DNA of 13,251 nucleotides from contig WTXG01000570.1 in the NCBI GenBank assembly GCA_022496185.1, positions 1 through 13,251 of the forward strand. The letters are read 5' to 3'. The position numbers and the translations under genes are program-made. The notes under the pieces are model-generated. The model saw nothing but the letters and a program-made list of their open reading frames with translations. It had not been told where the DNA came from and ran no database searches. Below are positions 1 to 7,202 of this stretch, piece by piece; within the stretch, counting starts at the first letter, position 1, and each line of letters starts with the position of its first letter. Source of the DNA: Multifurca ochricompacta. Lineage: Eukaryota; Basidiomycota; Agaricomycetes; Russulales; Russulaceae.

Positions 1-539
1 CCATCTTTACCACCCACTCTCCACTTCACGATCATGTCCCCATCCTGGGATCCATCACGTGCCTTGCTCCCTTCCCTGTGACTTGCTTTGAACCTGTTGA
101 CACACTGTATACCTATGTTTGGTCCCTTATCTTGTTATCTTGTTATCTCTCTATCTCTACGTTCGGACACTTACTTAATACCCTATCAGAAGCCCGACTC
201 TACGCCGTCTGCTTCCGTATATTTGGGCCCACTTGACTCCGATTCCTTATCTCGTAGACGCCCGGTCAATTATGTATATAAGTCCGCTGTAACTACACTG
301 TAGACCTCAGACTCGACTTATTGAATACATTGGTGCCTGTCTTCTGGACATCCCTTTGATCTCTGACTCGTCCATCTCGGGGTTTCTGACCTCTTTCCAC
401 TCAACATAGTCTCAGGGTACAGCCCCTCTGACTTTGACTCATCCCGTTTTACTCCAAGAGACCTTATTGGTTTCTTATCCGATCATGAACAGTACGCTGT
501 TGCACAAGTCGTGCAGTGCGTCCCGCACTGGACGTAACA
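1..539 (+). repeat. Partial + strand LTR (element D), 3' part
   Basis: This is an LTR in the opposite orientation to every other element here. It ends in CGTAACA at 533-539, the same terminus as the other LTRs. Read on the + strand it carries the same ordered landmarks as the B LTR: CACGTG at 56-61, TTATC repeats at 127-147, TATATAAG at 275-282 and AGACTCGACTT at 309-319. By comparison with the B LTR, about 60 bp of its U3 start lie left of the window. Its central part resembles the truncated A LTR more than the B LTRs, so A and D belong to one LTR subfamily. At 540 the sequence switches abruptly to antisense gag, so D inserted into element A. It could be the 3' LTR of a + strand element extending leftward or a solo LTR; the window cannot decide. 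Confidence 0.88.
275..319 (+). promoter_or_regulatory. LTR D core promoter: TATA box and predicted transcription start
   Basis: TATATAAG at 275-282 is followed 34 nt later (first T to A) by AGACTCGACTT at 309-319. The same spacing is found in all four LTRs of the window. In elements A and B the matching 11-mer is complementary to the primer-binding site, which places the RNA 5' end at or next to its first A. The start site itself is inferred, not observed. Confidence 0.65.
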
Positions 540-1480
540 GCCAGGCTCCTGAACTTGGCCACATAGGCGTCCAATTCCCCCTTTTCCATCTTGAGGGACT
601 TCAATTCTCGGGCAGCCTTCTGCTTGGCTTGTCCGTCCGTAAATGCATCTTTAAATCTCTGGGCGACAGTCTCCCAGAGAACTTCACTAGTGGTGCGACG
701 ACCACTCTCGACTTGTTCGTTCAGCCACTCCAGCTGTTCCATTGTCCAATCATTGACTGCATCCCCTCGTATCAAAGATAAGAAAAGGTTGGCGCGTTGA
801 AAGGGGTTGATGATCTGCAGAACATCATGGTTGAAGTTTTTGAATGTCGTAAACTCCAACATAAATTTCTTGCTCTGGGAGCGGTCCCCCGTGAACGTCT
901 GGGGTAGCACCCCTGACAGTCGTCCAGAGGGTGGGGGTATGTTTGGCGGCATCATAACTGGTGGAGGTGGCGGGGGTGGAGGGGCTGGATCTGGGAGTTG
1001 GGCGGCAATAGTGGACATTCTTTGTTTAGATGGGGTGACGGTGCTGGTGGACTGTGTAGATATCTGAGGAGTTGTCAAAGCAGGGGCTCTGATCGTGACA
1101 ACTGCTGGTGCAACTGGGGTTGTAGTTGACGCTAATACCAGTGCTTCTTCGCTATGTTCTTCTACGTACTCTTCTGGTTCAGAGTCCGTGACAATGGCCG
1201 GGGGATTTTCTCTCCACGGTCCTAATCCAAATTCAGGTGGGGCAGGTCCTGTAGTGACCCAAGAGTGTCAGCTGTCCGAATATCGGATACGATACCAAAC
1301 CCTCTTTTCGTCGTCGTATTCTACCAGCTGGTATCTTCCGTCGTGATAGACGTAGTATCCAAACTCGGACTCAAAATCTTTCCAGGCGGCAGAGCCAAGT
1401 GTTTGCTGTGAAAGATTATTCTCGTCTCTTCGCTTGATGAGCTCTTCCTTAAACAAGGTCTGACTGCGGCTGGAAGCCAC
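540..1480 (-). pseudogene. gag: gag fragment of element A, one nonsense codon, 3' end lost
   Basis: Gag is the capsid/nucleocapsid precursor that packages element RNA in cytoplasmic particles. The frame reads from a GTG at 1480-1478 to the LTR D junction at 540 and closely matches B gag: an N-terminal tyrosine-rich block (FGYYVYHDGRYQ), an acidic stretch, a proline run (PDPAPPPPP), then the capsid-like core with DWTMEQLEWLNEQ. A single in-frame TGA (1270-1268) replaces the glutamine at codon 71 of B; the frame is otherwise open. Translation runs out of gag into the antisense D LTR after KFRSLA, adding about 24 unrelated residues before a stop at 464. Zinc knuckle and everything downstream are missing. 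No in-frame ATG precedes codon 71: the LTR end supplies an in-frame TAA and the first possible start is the GTG. Not functional. Confidence 0.88.
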
Positions 1481-1486
1481 GATGAG

Positions 1487-1497
1487 AGACTTGACTT
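1487..1497 (-). other. Primer-binding site of element A (self-priming type)
   Basis: On the minus strand, AAGTCAAGTCT begins 2 nt after the end of the 5' LTR. It is the perfect 11-nt reverse complement of AGACTTGACTT in the same LTR (1722-1732), at the predicted RNA 5' end. No TGG, the usual start of a tRNA-type site, is next to the LTR. Compared with element B, one base differs in the site and the matching base differs in the LTR, so pairing is kept. Confidence 0.75.
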
Positions 1498-1499
1498 GA

Positions 1500-1836
1500 T
1501 GTTACGCCTGGTGTGGGACATTTCACATGACTTGTGTGACAGCGCGATTCGTAAGTTCAGTTAAGAAACCAATAAGGCTTCTTGGAGTTTAGGTGGAATG
1601 AGTCAAAGTCAAAGGGGTGCTCCCTAAGACGATGTTGAACGGAAAAGTGCCAAAAGCACTTGAGACAACTGAGTCAGAGATCAAAGGGGATGTCCAGAAG
1701 ACAGGCACCAATGTATTCAATAAGTCAAGTCTGAGGTCTACAGTGTAGCTACAGCGGACTTATATACGTAACTCGATGGGCGTCTACGAGATAAGGACAC
1801 GGAGTCAAGTGGGCCCAAATATATGGAAGCGGACGG
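1500..1836 (-). repeat. Truncated 5' LTR of element A (R/U5 and proximal U3)
   Basis: Begins on the + strand with TGTTACG (1500-1506) and aligns along its length with the first part of the B LTRs, with more differences than the two B LTRs show between them. It contains the transcript-start 11-mer (1722-1732), a TATA box (minus-strand TATATAAG at 1766-1759) and a small hairpin (1645-1661). It stops at 1836, losing the distal U3 with the GATA cluster and CACGTG. The missing part is not found to the right of element B, which matters for how B arrived. Confidence 0.85.
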
Positions 1837-1982
1837 TGTTACGTCTGGTGCGGGATGTTCCACACGACTTGTGTGACAGCATGCTAAGCGGGTTCGGATA
1901 AGAGACCAATAAGATCCCTTGGAGTTTAGAGGTTATGAGTCAAAGTCCAAGAGGCTGTACTCTAAGACAATGTTGAGTGGAA

Positions 1983-1997
1983 AGTGCCGAAGGCACT
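1983..1997 (-). other. Conserved hairpin in the transcribed part of the 3' LTR of B
   Basis: AGTGCC-GAA-GGCACT on the + strand, a 6-bp stem with a 3-nt loop (sense AGTGCC-TTC-GGCACT). It lies about 73 nt after the predicted RNA start. The 5' LTR has AGTGCT-GAA-AGCACT at 8860-8874: the loop-closing pair changed on both sides and pairing is retained. The truncated A LTR keeps a 6-bp version at 1645-1661 with a 5-nt loop. Confidence 0.55.
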
Positions 1998-2059
1998 GAG
2001 ACAGGCAGACATTAAGAGACAAAGGGGAAGTCCAGAAGACAAGCACCGATGTATTCAAT

Positions 2060-2104
2060 AAGTCGAGTCTGAGGTCTACAAGGTAGCTACAGAGGGCTTA
2101 TATA
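2060..2104 (-). promoter_or_regulatory. Core promoter in the 3' LTR of B
   Basis: Minus-strand TATATAAG at 2104-2097, with the first base of AGACTCGACTT 34 nt downstream at 2070. Same arrangement as in the other three LTRs. In the 3' LTR it would direct transcripts out of the element toward 1836 and below; no target gene is present there. Confidence 0.6.
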
Positions 2105-2224
2105 CGTAATCAAGTGGGTGTCTAAAGATAAGATAAACCAGAGTCATGTGGGCCCAAATATATGAAAGCGGAGGGCGTAAAGCCGCACTTCTGATAGGGA
2201 ATTAAGTAAGTGTCCGGTCATAAA

Positions 2225-2244
2225 GATAAAGGATAAGAGATAAG
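2225..2244 (+). promoter_or_regulatory. GATA-motif cluster in U3 of the 3' LTR
   Basis: GATAAA (2225-2230), GATAAG (2232-2237) and GATAAG (2239-2244) lie head to tail at a 7-bp period, with a further GATAAGATAA at 2127-2136. The cluster is kept in the 5' LTR of B and, as TTATC at an 8-bp period, in LTR D. GATAAG is the core site of fungal GATA factors (AreA/NIT2, white-collar and siderophore regulators). Binding is not shown; the function is inferred from conservation and position upstream of the TATA box. Confidence 0.45.
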
Positions 2245-2425
2245 CAATGGTGGGTCAAACATGAGTACAGCGATACAAATAGAAACAAAGACAGTCACAG
2301 GGAAGGAAGCAGGGCACGTGAGGGATCCCACGATGGAGACGTGATCTGGTAGTGAAGAGTAGGCAGCAAGGAGGGGTCGTCGTTGGGTAAGAAGAAAAAG
2401 ACAGGAAGAGACAGGGTTCGTAACA

Positions 2426-2439
2426 TCACCCCCTCTTCT
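2426..2439 (-). other. Polypurine tract of element B
   Basis: On the minus strand AGAAGAGGGGGTGA lies directly against the 3' LTR start, with one non-purine (T). This is the expected position and composition of the plus-strand primer. It lies 17 bases past the stop codon of ORF3, which shows that ORF3 is inside the element and not host sequence. Confidence 0.85.
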
Positions 2440-2456
2440 GGTTCTAGCAGTCCCGG

Positions 2457-3224
2457 CTAGAAACGACTCGTACTGTCATCATCCTGCACCAGCTCCAAGT
2501 AATCGTCAGCTACATTACGGTCATCCATGCTGTACGATTCCAACTCTTGCGGGCACGCGTGGGTACGAAGAAATCCATACGGACTGCGCTGGCCGCATGC
2601 GCGGCATAAGTCATAGACGGGGCAGTCGATTTCTTTATGCCCGGCATTGTGGCGAAGGCACTTGCCGCACCAGCCCGATGGGTTGGTGATAGTTGGGGCC
2701 ACCCCCACGCGTCGGAAGATACAGTGTCTGCTCCAGTGGAGGTTGCTTTGGCAGTGTCGACACCACTTGTGGTTAAGGGGGCAGTTCCAGCTTATGTGAT
2801 ACTTGCTATCACATCGCCAGCAGGTTTCCCCGCACGGGTTCTCGTGCAAACGTGGCATCTCGAGCCGGGTCGGCAGCAGCGTCGGGGCCGCACCCAAGGT
2901 TCGAGGGGGGAGGGGTCGTGCATAAGTGTCCGCGTACCTTTCAGCAATTGTCTGGTACGCATCCCCCGCTTCCAACCTCTTCCTGATGTCCACAATCTCC
3001 GATTCCAACTGGAACATCCCATTCGTCAGCCTTGCCATCATTTTTGCGTGCTCCTTATACTGTTGGTTCAGTGTCCTCCTCAAGGTGATACTCTTCCTCA
3101 GCCTCATGACCTCTGCCTTCAAATGCGGTAGCCTCATATCGTTTATCACCTCATCAATCGCGAAGGCGCGACAGTCCTCCGCGGCAAGGTGACCCAACTG
3201 CTCATCAGTCAACGTGTGATGGAG
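2457..3224 (-). CDS. ORF3 C-terminal part: helical segment plus zinc knuckles, in env position
   Basis: Not a family I can name. Open frame of about 255 codons just before the polypurine tract. Numbered from LTDEQLGH (3212): residues about 28-84 are charged and heptad-like (LKAEVMRLRK to IRKRLEAG), probably coiled coil. Residues 131-144 and 151-164 fit CX2CX4HX4C exactly (C131, C134, H139, C144; C151, C154, H159, C164). Residues 182-197 are a looser CX2CX6HX4C, and C203/C206 with H218/C220 may form a fourth. The tail is acidic. There is no hydrophobic segment or signal peptide, so it is not an envelope protein. No ATG starts this part: it is in the same frame as the N-terminal part at 3764-3225 and separated only by one TGA, so the two were probably one protein of about 435 residues. 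Nucleic-acid binding is likely by motif; the role in the element is unknown. Confidence 0.72.
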   Translation of the reverse strand, partial: LHHTLTDEQLGHLAAEDCRAFAIDEVINDMRLPHLKAEVMRLRKSITLRRTLNQQYKEHAKMMARLTNGMFQLESEIVDIRKRLEAGDAYQTIAERYADTYARPLPPRTLGAAPTLLPTRLEMPRLHENPCGETCWRCDSKYHISWNCPLNHKWCRHCQSNLHWSRHCIFRRVGVAPTITNPSGWCGKCLRHNAGHKEIDCPVYDLCRACGQRSPYGFLRTHACPQELESYSMDDRNVADDYLELVQDDDSTSRF

Positions 3225-3764
3225 TCAACCTGTATACCTTTCTTCCAGATAAACAGGAGCTCCGTAAACTGGCCCATCCTTCTTCATACACCCCGCCACA
3301 TCCATCCCACCATTGGTATAGTAAATGTACTTGGCGATGGCCATGGATCCATCGGCCATTGTGATCTCCAAGGGGAAGTACATTGAAGAATTGGGATTGT
3401 TGGGGATGAACGGGAATTCAGGGGCTTCGTCATCGATCTCTCTGTTGAGCAGGTCATTGGGGTGGGGGTCTTCGTGGTGGGTGAAATCGTTGTTTGGGTT
3501 CGGGGATTGGTTTTTGACATGGGCTTCTGCGACTTCATAGTCGATAGGGGAAGAGGGGCGTGTGGAGGGATGAGCGGATGGGAAATTCTCAACGACTACG
3601 ACAGGGGCAGCGAAGGCGTCGACGGCGGCGTTGGCAGCGATGAAAGACATAATAGATTGGATGGTGGTAGGATGTTGCTGAGAAAGCATGTACTGGGGGA
3701 TTTCTTCGGGGTCTGTAGATTGGTTCCTTTTAACTGTCTCTGGGCGCTTCTGGATGTCAGTCAT
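3225..3764 (-). CDS. ORF3 N-terminal part, overlaps pol stop, ends at a TGA
   Basis: 179 codons from a true ATG at 3764-3762 to TGA at 3227-3225. The ATG lies inside the last codons of pol (ATGACTGA, 8-nt overlap, different frame), which suggests translation by termination-reinitiation. The protein begins MTDIQKRPETVKRNQ, is rich in Pro, Asn, Asp and Glu in its middle (disordered-looking), and ends in a more structured stretch with ITMADGSMAIAKYIYYTNGG and GPVYGAPVYLEERYTG. I recognise no catalytic motif. The terminating codon lies in GGT TGA CTC, and the frame stays open for 255 codons beyond it, so it is probably a mutated sense codon (CGA to TGA would be a CpG transition) in one longer gene. 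It could instead be a genuine stop with readthrough. Confidence 0.7.
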   Translation of the reverse strand: MTDIQKRPETVKRNQSTDPEEIPQYMLSQQHPTTIQSIMSFIAANAAVDAFAAPVVVVENFPSAHPSTRPSSPIDYEVAEAHVKNQSPNPNNDFTHHEDPHPNDLLNREIDDEAPEFPFIPNNPNSSMYFPLEITMADGSMAIAKYIYYTNGGMDVAGCMKKDGPVYGAPVYLEERYTG

Positions 3765-5835
3765 GGAACTCCAAGATAAGGACCGGGGCAGAGATATCCC
3801 CGGCAGGCTCCCACGAGTTGTCAGAGTCTGGGAACCCTTTCCACTTGACTAGGTAATGTAGTTTGTGCCCTCGGCCTTGTCGTTTTGAATTTAAAATGCG
3901 CTCCACTTCCCACTCTTCTTCTCCATTGATAAGGTCAGGTGGCAGTCTCAAGAAGTTTTCTCCATGTAGCGATGTTTCCTTGTAAGGTGTGAACAGCCTG
4001 GCATGGAAGACCAGATGAATGTGCCATGTGGGGGGAAGTTCGAGTTCGTAGGACACATCTGACAGCTTCCTTGTTATTTTGAAAGGTCCGTGACGTCGGG
4101 GCGCTAACTTGGCTGTCGGATGTGACGTATGAATGTTCTTCCCTTCCAACCATACCATATCATTGGTCCGATAAGGCATAAACTTTGTAGGCTTCTCTGT
4201 CAGGGTCTTTTGCGCCTTCAACAAGTTCTCATTGGCCAATTTCCGAATCTCTTCCCATTGGTTGATACGCTGTGTAGCTGAAGGGACGTTCGTCGGCTTT
4301 CCGGTCCATGTGGCTCGAGGCATCCATCCCATGATAAGTGAGAATGGGGAGTGTTTCGTGGTGCCATTAGGCCAGGAGTTGTGTGCAAATTCTGCTGTTG
4401 CGAGCCAGTCCGCCCAGTCGTCCTGTCGTCCATTGCACCAAAATCGAAGATACTGTTCAAGCCACTGATTTGTTCTTTCCGACTGTCCATCTGTCTGTGG
4501 GTGATACGCCATGGAGATATTTTGTGCAATATCCAGCATTTTACAGAGTGCCCTGGCAAATGTAGATGTGAAACGAGGGTCGCGGTCTGATATGATCTTT
4601 TCTGGGAGGCCATAATGTCTGTAGACATGATCAAGGTAAAGCTTGGCCACTCCTTCTGCTGTAATGGACTCATTGCAGGGTATGAACAGCACTGCTTTTG
4701 AACAGTCATGGTCAGTGACGGTCAGGATTGAGTCGAAGCCTCTGGAAGTGGGGAGTTTGACAATGAAGTCCATTGCTATGGTCTGGAATGGTTGTGAAGT
4801 CGTTGGTGTAATTGGGAGTAGTGCCGGCGGGTGTGGGTGTGTATTCACTTTGTTGGCCTGGCAATCTGCACATCCTTTCACGTATTCTTCTACATCCTTC
4901 TTCATGTTCGGCCACCAGTAGTCTCGTTTGGCGAGGGCGTAGGTGTTAGTGATGCCAGGATGTCCTGCAGAGGGAAGATTGTGGTGAAAATGGATCACCC
5001 CCCTCTTAATGTTGTCGCCACCGGTGACAACGAGTCGATCTCTGTCCTTCCACCAAAGGCCGTTGATTTTCTTCAGATTGTGTGCTTCCGCCCAAGTTTT
5101 GCATAGTTGTTGATTCATATTTTGCGACACTTGGGCCCATAAGTCCATGTCGTGAAGACTGACAACAGCCGTCCTCATGAAGACTTCCTCTGGGAGTACT
5201 GTCACATCATTGTTGTCCTCTGTACCATTATTTAGATCAGGTCGTCTGGATAGGGCATCTGCACGAGCGTTATGACTCCCAGCAATGTGCTTCAATTCAA
5301 AGTTGTATTCTTCGAGCTCCAGGACTTCACGAGCGACTCGCCGGCTTATTTTATGGGGTTCCTTCCAATATAGTAAATTGGAGTGATCAGTATGAATGAT
5401 GGTCTTGTGAGGAGTCCCTGCTAGGTATGGCCGCCAGTGTCGTAACGCTTTTACTATGGCTAGCAACTCTCTATCCCAAATGTCATAATTCCGTTCCGCG
5501 GGTGAAAATGTCTCCGAGTAAAAGGCTACAGGGTGGAGAAGTCCCATCGCGTCTCGTTGGTTTAATACGGCACCATTTGCAAAGTGAGATGCGTCGACTT
5601 CAAGTTCAAAAGGTTTCTGCAGATCCGGTTGTAAGAGGACTGGTTCTGAACCGATGACATCACGAATCTGCTCGAAGGCCGTTTGATGCTCCTCCGTCCA
5701 ATGCCAAGGGATGTCTTTCTTCAGCAATCCGTTCAGTGGTTGGGCGATCCCTGAGAATCCTCGACGAAGCGTCGATAGAAGTTGCAGAAACCAATGAACG
5801 ACCGCATGTCCTTGACACATGTAGGTACTGGCCAT
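3757..5835 (-). CDS. pol: pol of B, 3' part: RNase H, integrase and chromodomain
   Basis: A 692-codon open frame; true homology begins near codon 24, since upstream codons are the wrong frame after a 1-nt deletion near 5762. RNase H spans about 60-200 with D81, E123, D150 and D193 in VDAS, DREL, HTDH and ADALSRR. The integrase H2C2 finger is H285, H292, C322, C325. The catalytic core has D356 (AMDF), D417 (SDRDP) and E453 (GQSER), giving the D,D-35-E spacing exactly. A GPF motif sits at 583-585. The chromodomain is at about 641-690 (EWEVERIL, YLVKWKGF, W675-E676), which in chromoviruses targets integration to marked chromatin. All catalytic residues are kept, unlike the RT half. It would be made as part of Gag-Pol, not from its own start. 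It ends 8 nt inside ORF3. Confidence 0.93.
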   Translation of the reverse strand: MASTYMCQGHAVVHWFLQLLSTLRRGFSGIAQPLNGLLKKDIPWHWTEEHQTAFEQIRDVIGSEPVLLQPDLQKPFELEVDASHFANGAVLNQRDAMGLLHPVAFYSETFSPAERNYDIWDRELLAIVKALRHWRPYLAGTPHKTIIHTDHSNLLYWKEPHKISRRVAREVLELEEYNFELKHIAGSHNARADALSRRPDLNNGTEDNNDVTVLPEEVFMRTAVVSLHDMDLWAQVSQNMNQQLCKTWAEAHNLKKINGLWWKDRDRLVVTGGDNIKRGVIHFHHNLPSAGHPGITNTYALAKRDYWWPNMKKDVEEYVKGCADCQANKVNTHPHPPALLPITPTTSQPFQTIAMDFIVKLPTSRGFDSILTVTDHDCSKAVLFIPCNESITAEGVAKLYLDHVYRHYGLPEKIISDRDPRFTSTFARALCKMLDIAQNISMAYHPQTDGQSERTNQWLEQYLRFWCNGRQDDWADWLATAEFAHNSWPNGTTKHSPFSLIMGWMPRATWTGKPTNVPSATQRINQWEEIRKLANENLLKAQKTLTEKPTKFMPYRTNDMVWLEGKNIHTSHPTAKLAPRRHGPFKITRKLSDVSYELELPPTWHIHLVFHARLFTPYKETSLHGENFLRLPPDLINGEEEWEVERILNSKRQGRGHKLHYLVKWKGFPDSDNSWEPAGDISAPVLILEFHD

Positions 5836-7202
5836 TCCTGGATCCCTTGTACCTTTACGGGGTCCATCCGCACCTGTCCTCCCTCCAGGATAACTCCTAG
5901 ATATTCTACACTTGGTTGTTCAAATGAACACTTGGCAGGTTTAAGGTATAGGTCGTGTTCATGCAGGATATCCAACACCTGATGTACTCGTTCTTGATGG
6001 TGGGTTAGGTTGTCCATGGTAGCAACCAATATGTCGTCCATATAAACCACTACTTCACCAGTAAGAATGAGGTCGCGGAAGATGTGGTTCATCATTGATT
6101 GGAAGGTAGCGGTGAGTTGGTGAGGCCAAAAAACATAACATTTGGTTCAAAAAGCCCTTGGTTGGTCTTAAAGGCCGCTTTACATTGATCCCCTTCTTTA
6201 ATCCAAATGTTATTGTACCCCCAGCGGACGTCCATTTTGGAGAATAGGGACTTATCCCTCATGGTGTCAATGAGCTCTGAAATGAGTGGCAAGGGGTAGG
6301 TGTTCTTTACAGTATAGGCGTTTATCCGTCGGTAATCCTGAACAGGTTGAAGTTTGCCGTCTTCTTCTTAATAAAGAAGAAGGGCGACGCGTATGGTGAT
6401 TTCGACGGACGAATGTATCCTTTTGCCAGATGTTCCTCCAGGAATGCCGTGAGCGCGGTCTGTTCTGCTGGTGACAATGGGTAAATTTTACAATCAATTG
6501 CTGACAGGGTATCGGGTACAAAGTCAATGGCATGGTCCCATGGCCGCGCGGAGGAAAGCATTGTGATTCCTCCTCTGAGAACACCTTCCAGTGTCTATGG
6601 TATTCTGCTGGTACCACTTCTTCAAATGTCTTTTCCGTATGCCCTTCTACTGCCTTTTGCGCGAGCTCCAATGCTTTGGTAACGAAGCAGCAGCCCGGTC
6701 TTCCTCTTCTGCTTTACGTGCTACGGAATGTCAGGCTGCTAGTCATACCCCATTGATGTGATGAGTACAGGGTAGGAGTCCTTGTTCATCATCGCATCGC
6801 CCCAGTTGATCTTGGGTTGAATGCAGTGAGCCAGGGGTATCCCAAAACTAAGTCTTGTCTCCTAGATTGGTGACTAGGAAGCGTATGGCCTTTGTCTTCT
6901 CCCCTACTTGGACATTTAAATCGGTATAGTGCATAATCTTTCCTGCCCGATTGGCAGTTCCATCAATATTCCAGATATTCTTCTCCTGGGGGAGTGCCAG
7001 CATCCCTAATCCATGATTCTCACCATCCGCGGGCTGATAAAATTATCGGTGGCTCCTGAGTCGATCAGGATATCGCGGTTGGCCGTTTTCTGTGTAGTCT
7101 CGAAATGTACTGGTATTTTCAACGATTTGAAGCGACTAGTATACACAGAGGTTACATGTAATGCTCGTGCCCAGGCCGATGGGTTTGAGCCGATCAAAAA
7201 TC
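5763..7202 (-). pseudogene. pol: pol of B, 5' part: protease and reverse transcriptase, multiply frameshifted
   Basis: Protease is recognisable from DSGATDNF (minus strand near 7063-7040) in an open segment 7197-7006, followed by a linker and RT. RT pieces lie in several frames: LAKGYIRP...[11 protein letters not shown] (6561-6322), SLFSKMD...KTNQGLF (6292-6092) and VVYMDDILVA (6095-5733). Compared with the open frame in element C, single-base losses are visible near 7009, 6873, 6830, 6550, 6362, 6113 and 5762, with extra in-frame stops around 6715-6745. The family's function is protein processing and cDNA synthesis in the particle; this copy cannot produce it. Many losses shorten short runs of one base, so part of the damage could be assembly error. 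RT catalytic residues (the D of KMD and the DD of YMDD) remain encoded. Confidence 0.88.
7194..7202 (-). promoter_or_regulatory. Candidate gag-pol -1 frameshift site
   Basis: The gag frame ends GAT TTT TGA and the protease frame continues as TTT TTG ATC, one base back. Element C has the same arrangement (GAT TTT TAA, 12080-12072). The run of five T would let a tRNA-Phe re-pair with TTT after a -1 slip next to the stop. It is not a canonical X XXY YYZ heptamer. Stop readthrough would not reach pol. Inference from frame geometry only. Confidence 0.4.

Larger units (their letters stand above)
540..1836 (-). mobile_element. Element A, truncated minus-strand Ty3/gypsy remnant
   Basis: What remains is the 5' end of an element: a truncated 5' LTR (1500-1836), the primer-binding site (1487-1497) and about two thirds of gag (540-1480). 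The gag side is cut by the + strand LTR D at 539/540, and the LTR side is cut at 1836/1837 exactly where the terminal TGTTACG of element B's 3' LTR begins. A is therefore the oldest layer of the nest, hit on both sides by related elements. No pol sequence of A is in the window. Confidence 0.85.
1837..2425 (-). repeat. 3' LTR of element B
   Basis: 589 bp, TGTTACG at 1837-1843 to CGTAACA at 2419-2425. In the sense (minus) direction it holds CACGTG (2320-2315), three GATA-type sites at a 7-bp period (2225-2244, + strand GATAAA/GATAAG/GATAAG), a GATAAGATAA pair (2127-2136), the TATA box (2104-2097) and the start 11-mer (2070-2060). It adjoins the polypurine tract, which fixes it as the 3' copy. 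Confidence 0.93.

Noticed and set aside
88..303. Small + strand frame inside LTR D
   Set aside because: Lies upstream of and across the TATA box in U3, has no conserved counterpart in the other LTRs, and is best explained by chance.
807..1067. + strand frame with a long glycine run (also at 8053-8241 and 13047-13229)
   Set aside because: It is the antisense of the proline run of gag, present in all three elements for that reason.
2637..3131. + strand frame of 164 codons
   Set aside because: Antisense shadow of ORF3; its cysteines and prolines have no pattern, and the minus frame carries the zinc motifs.
2457..3764. Reading ORF3 as an envelope gene because of its place after pol
   Set aside because: No signal peptide, no membrane segment and no glycoprotein-like layout; the recognisable motifs are zinc knuckles.
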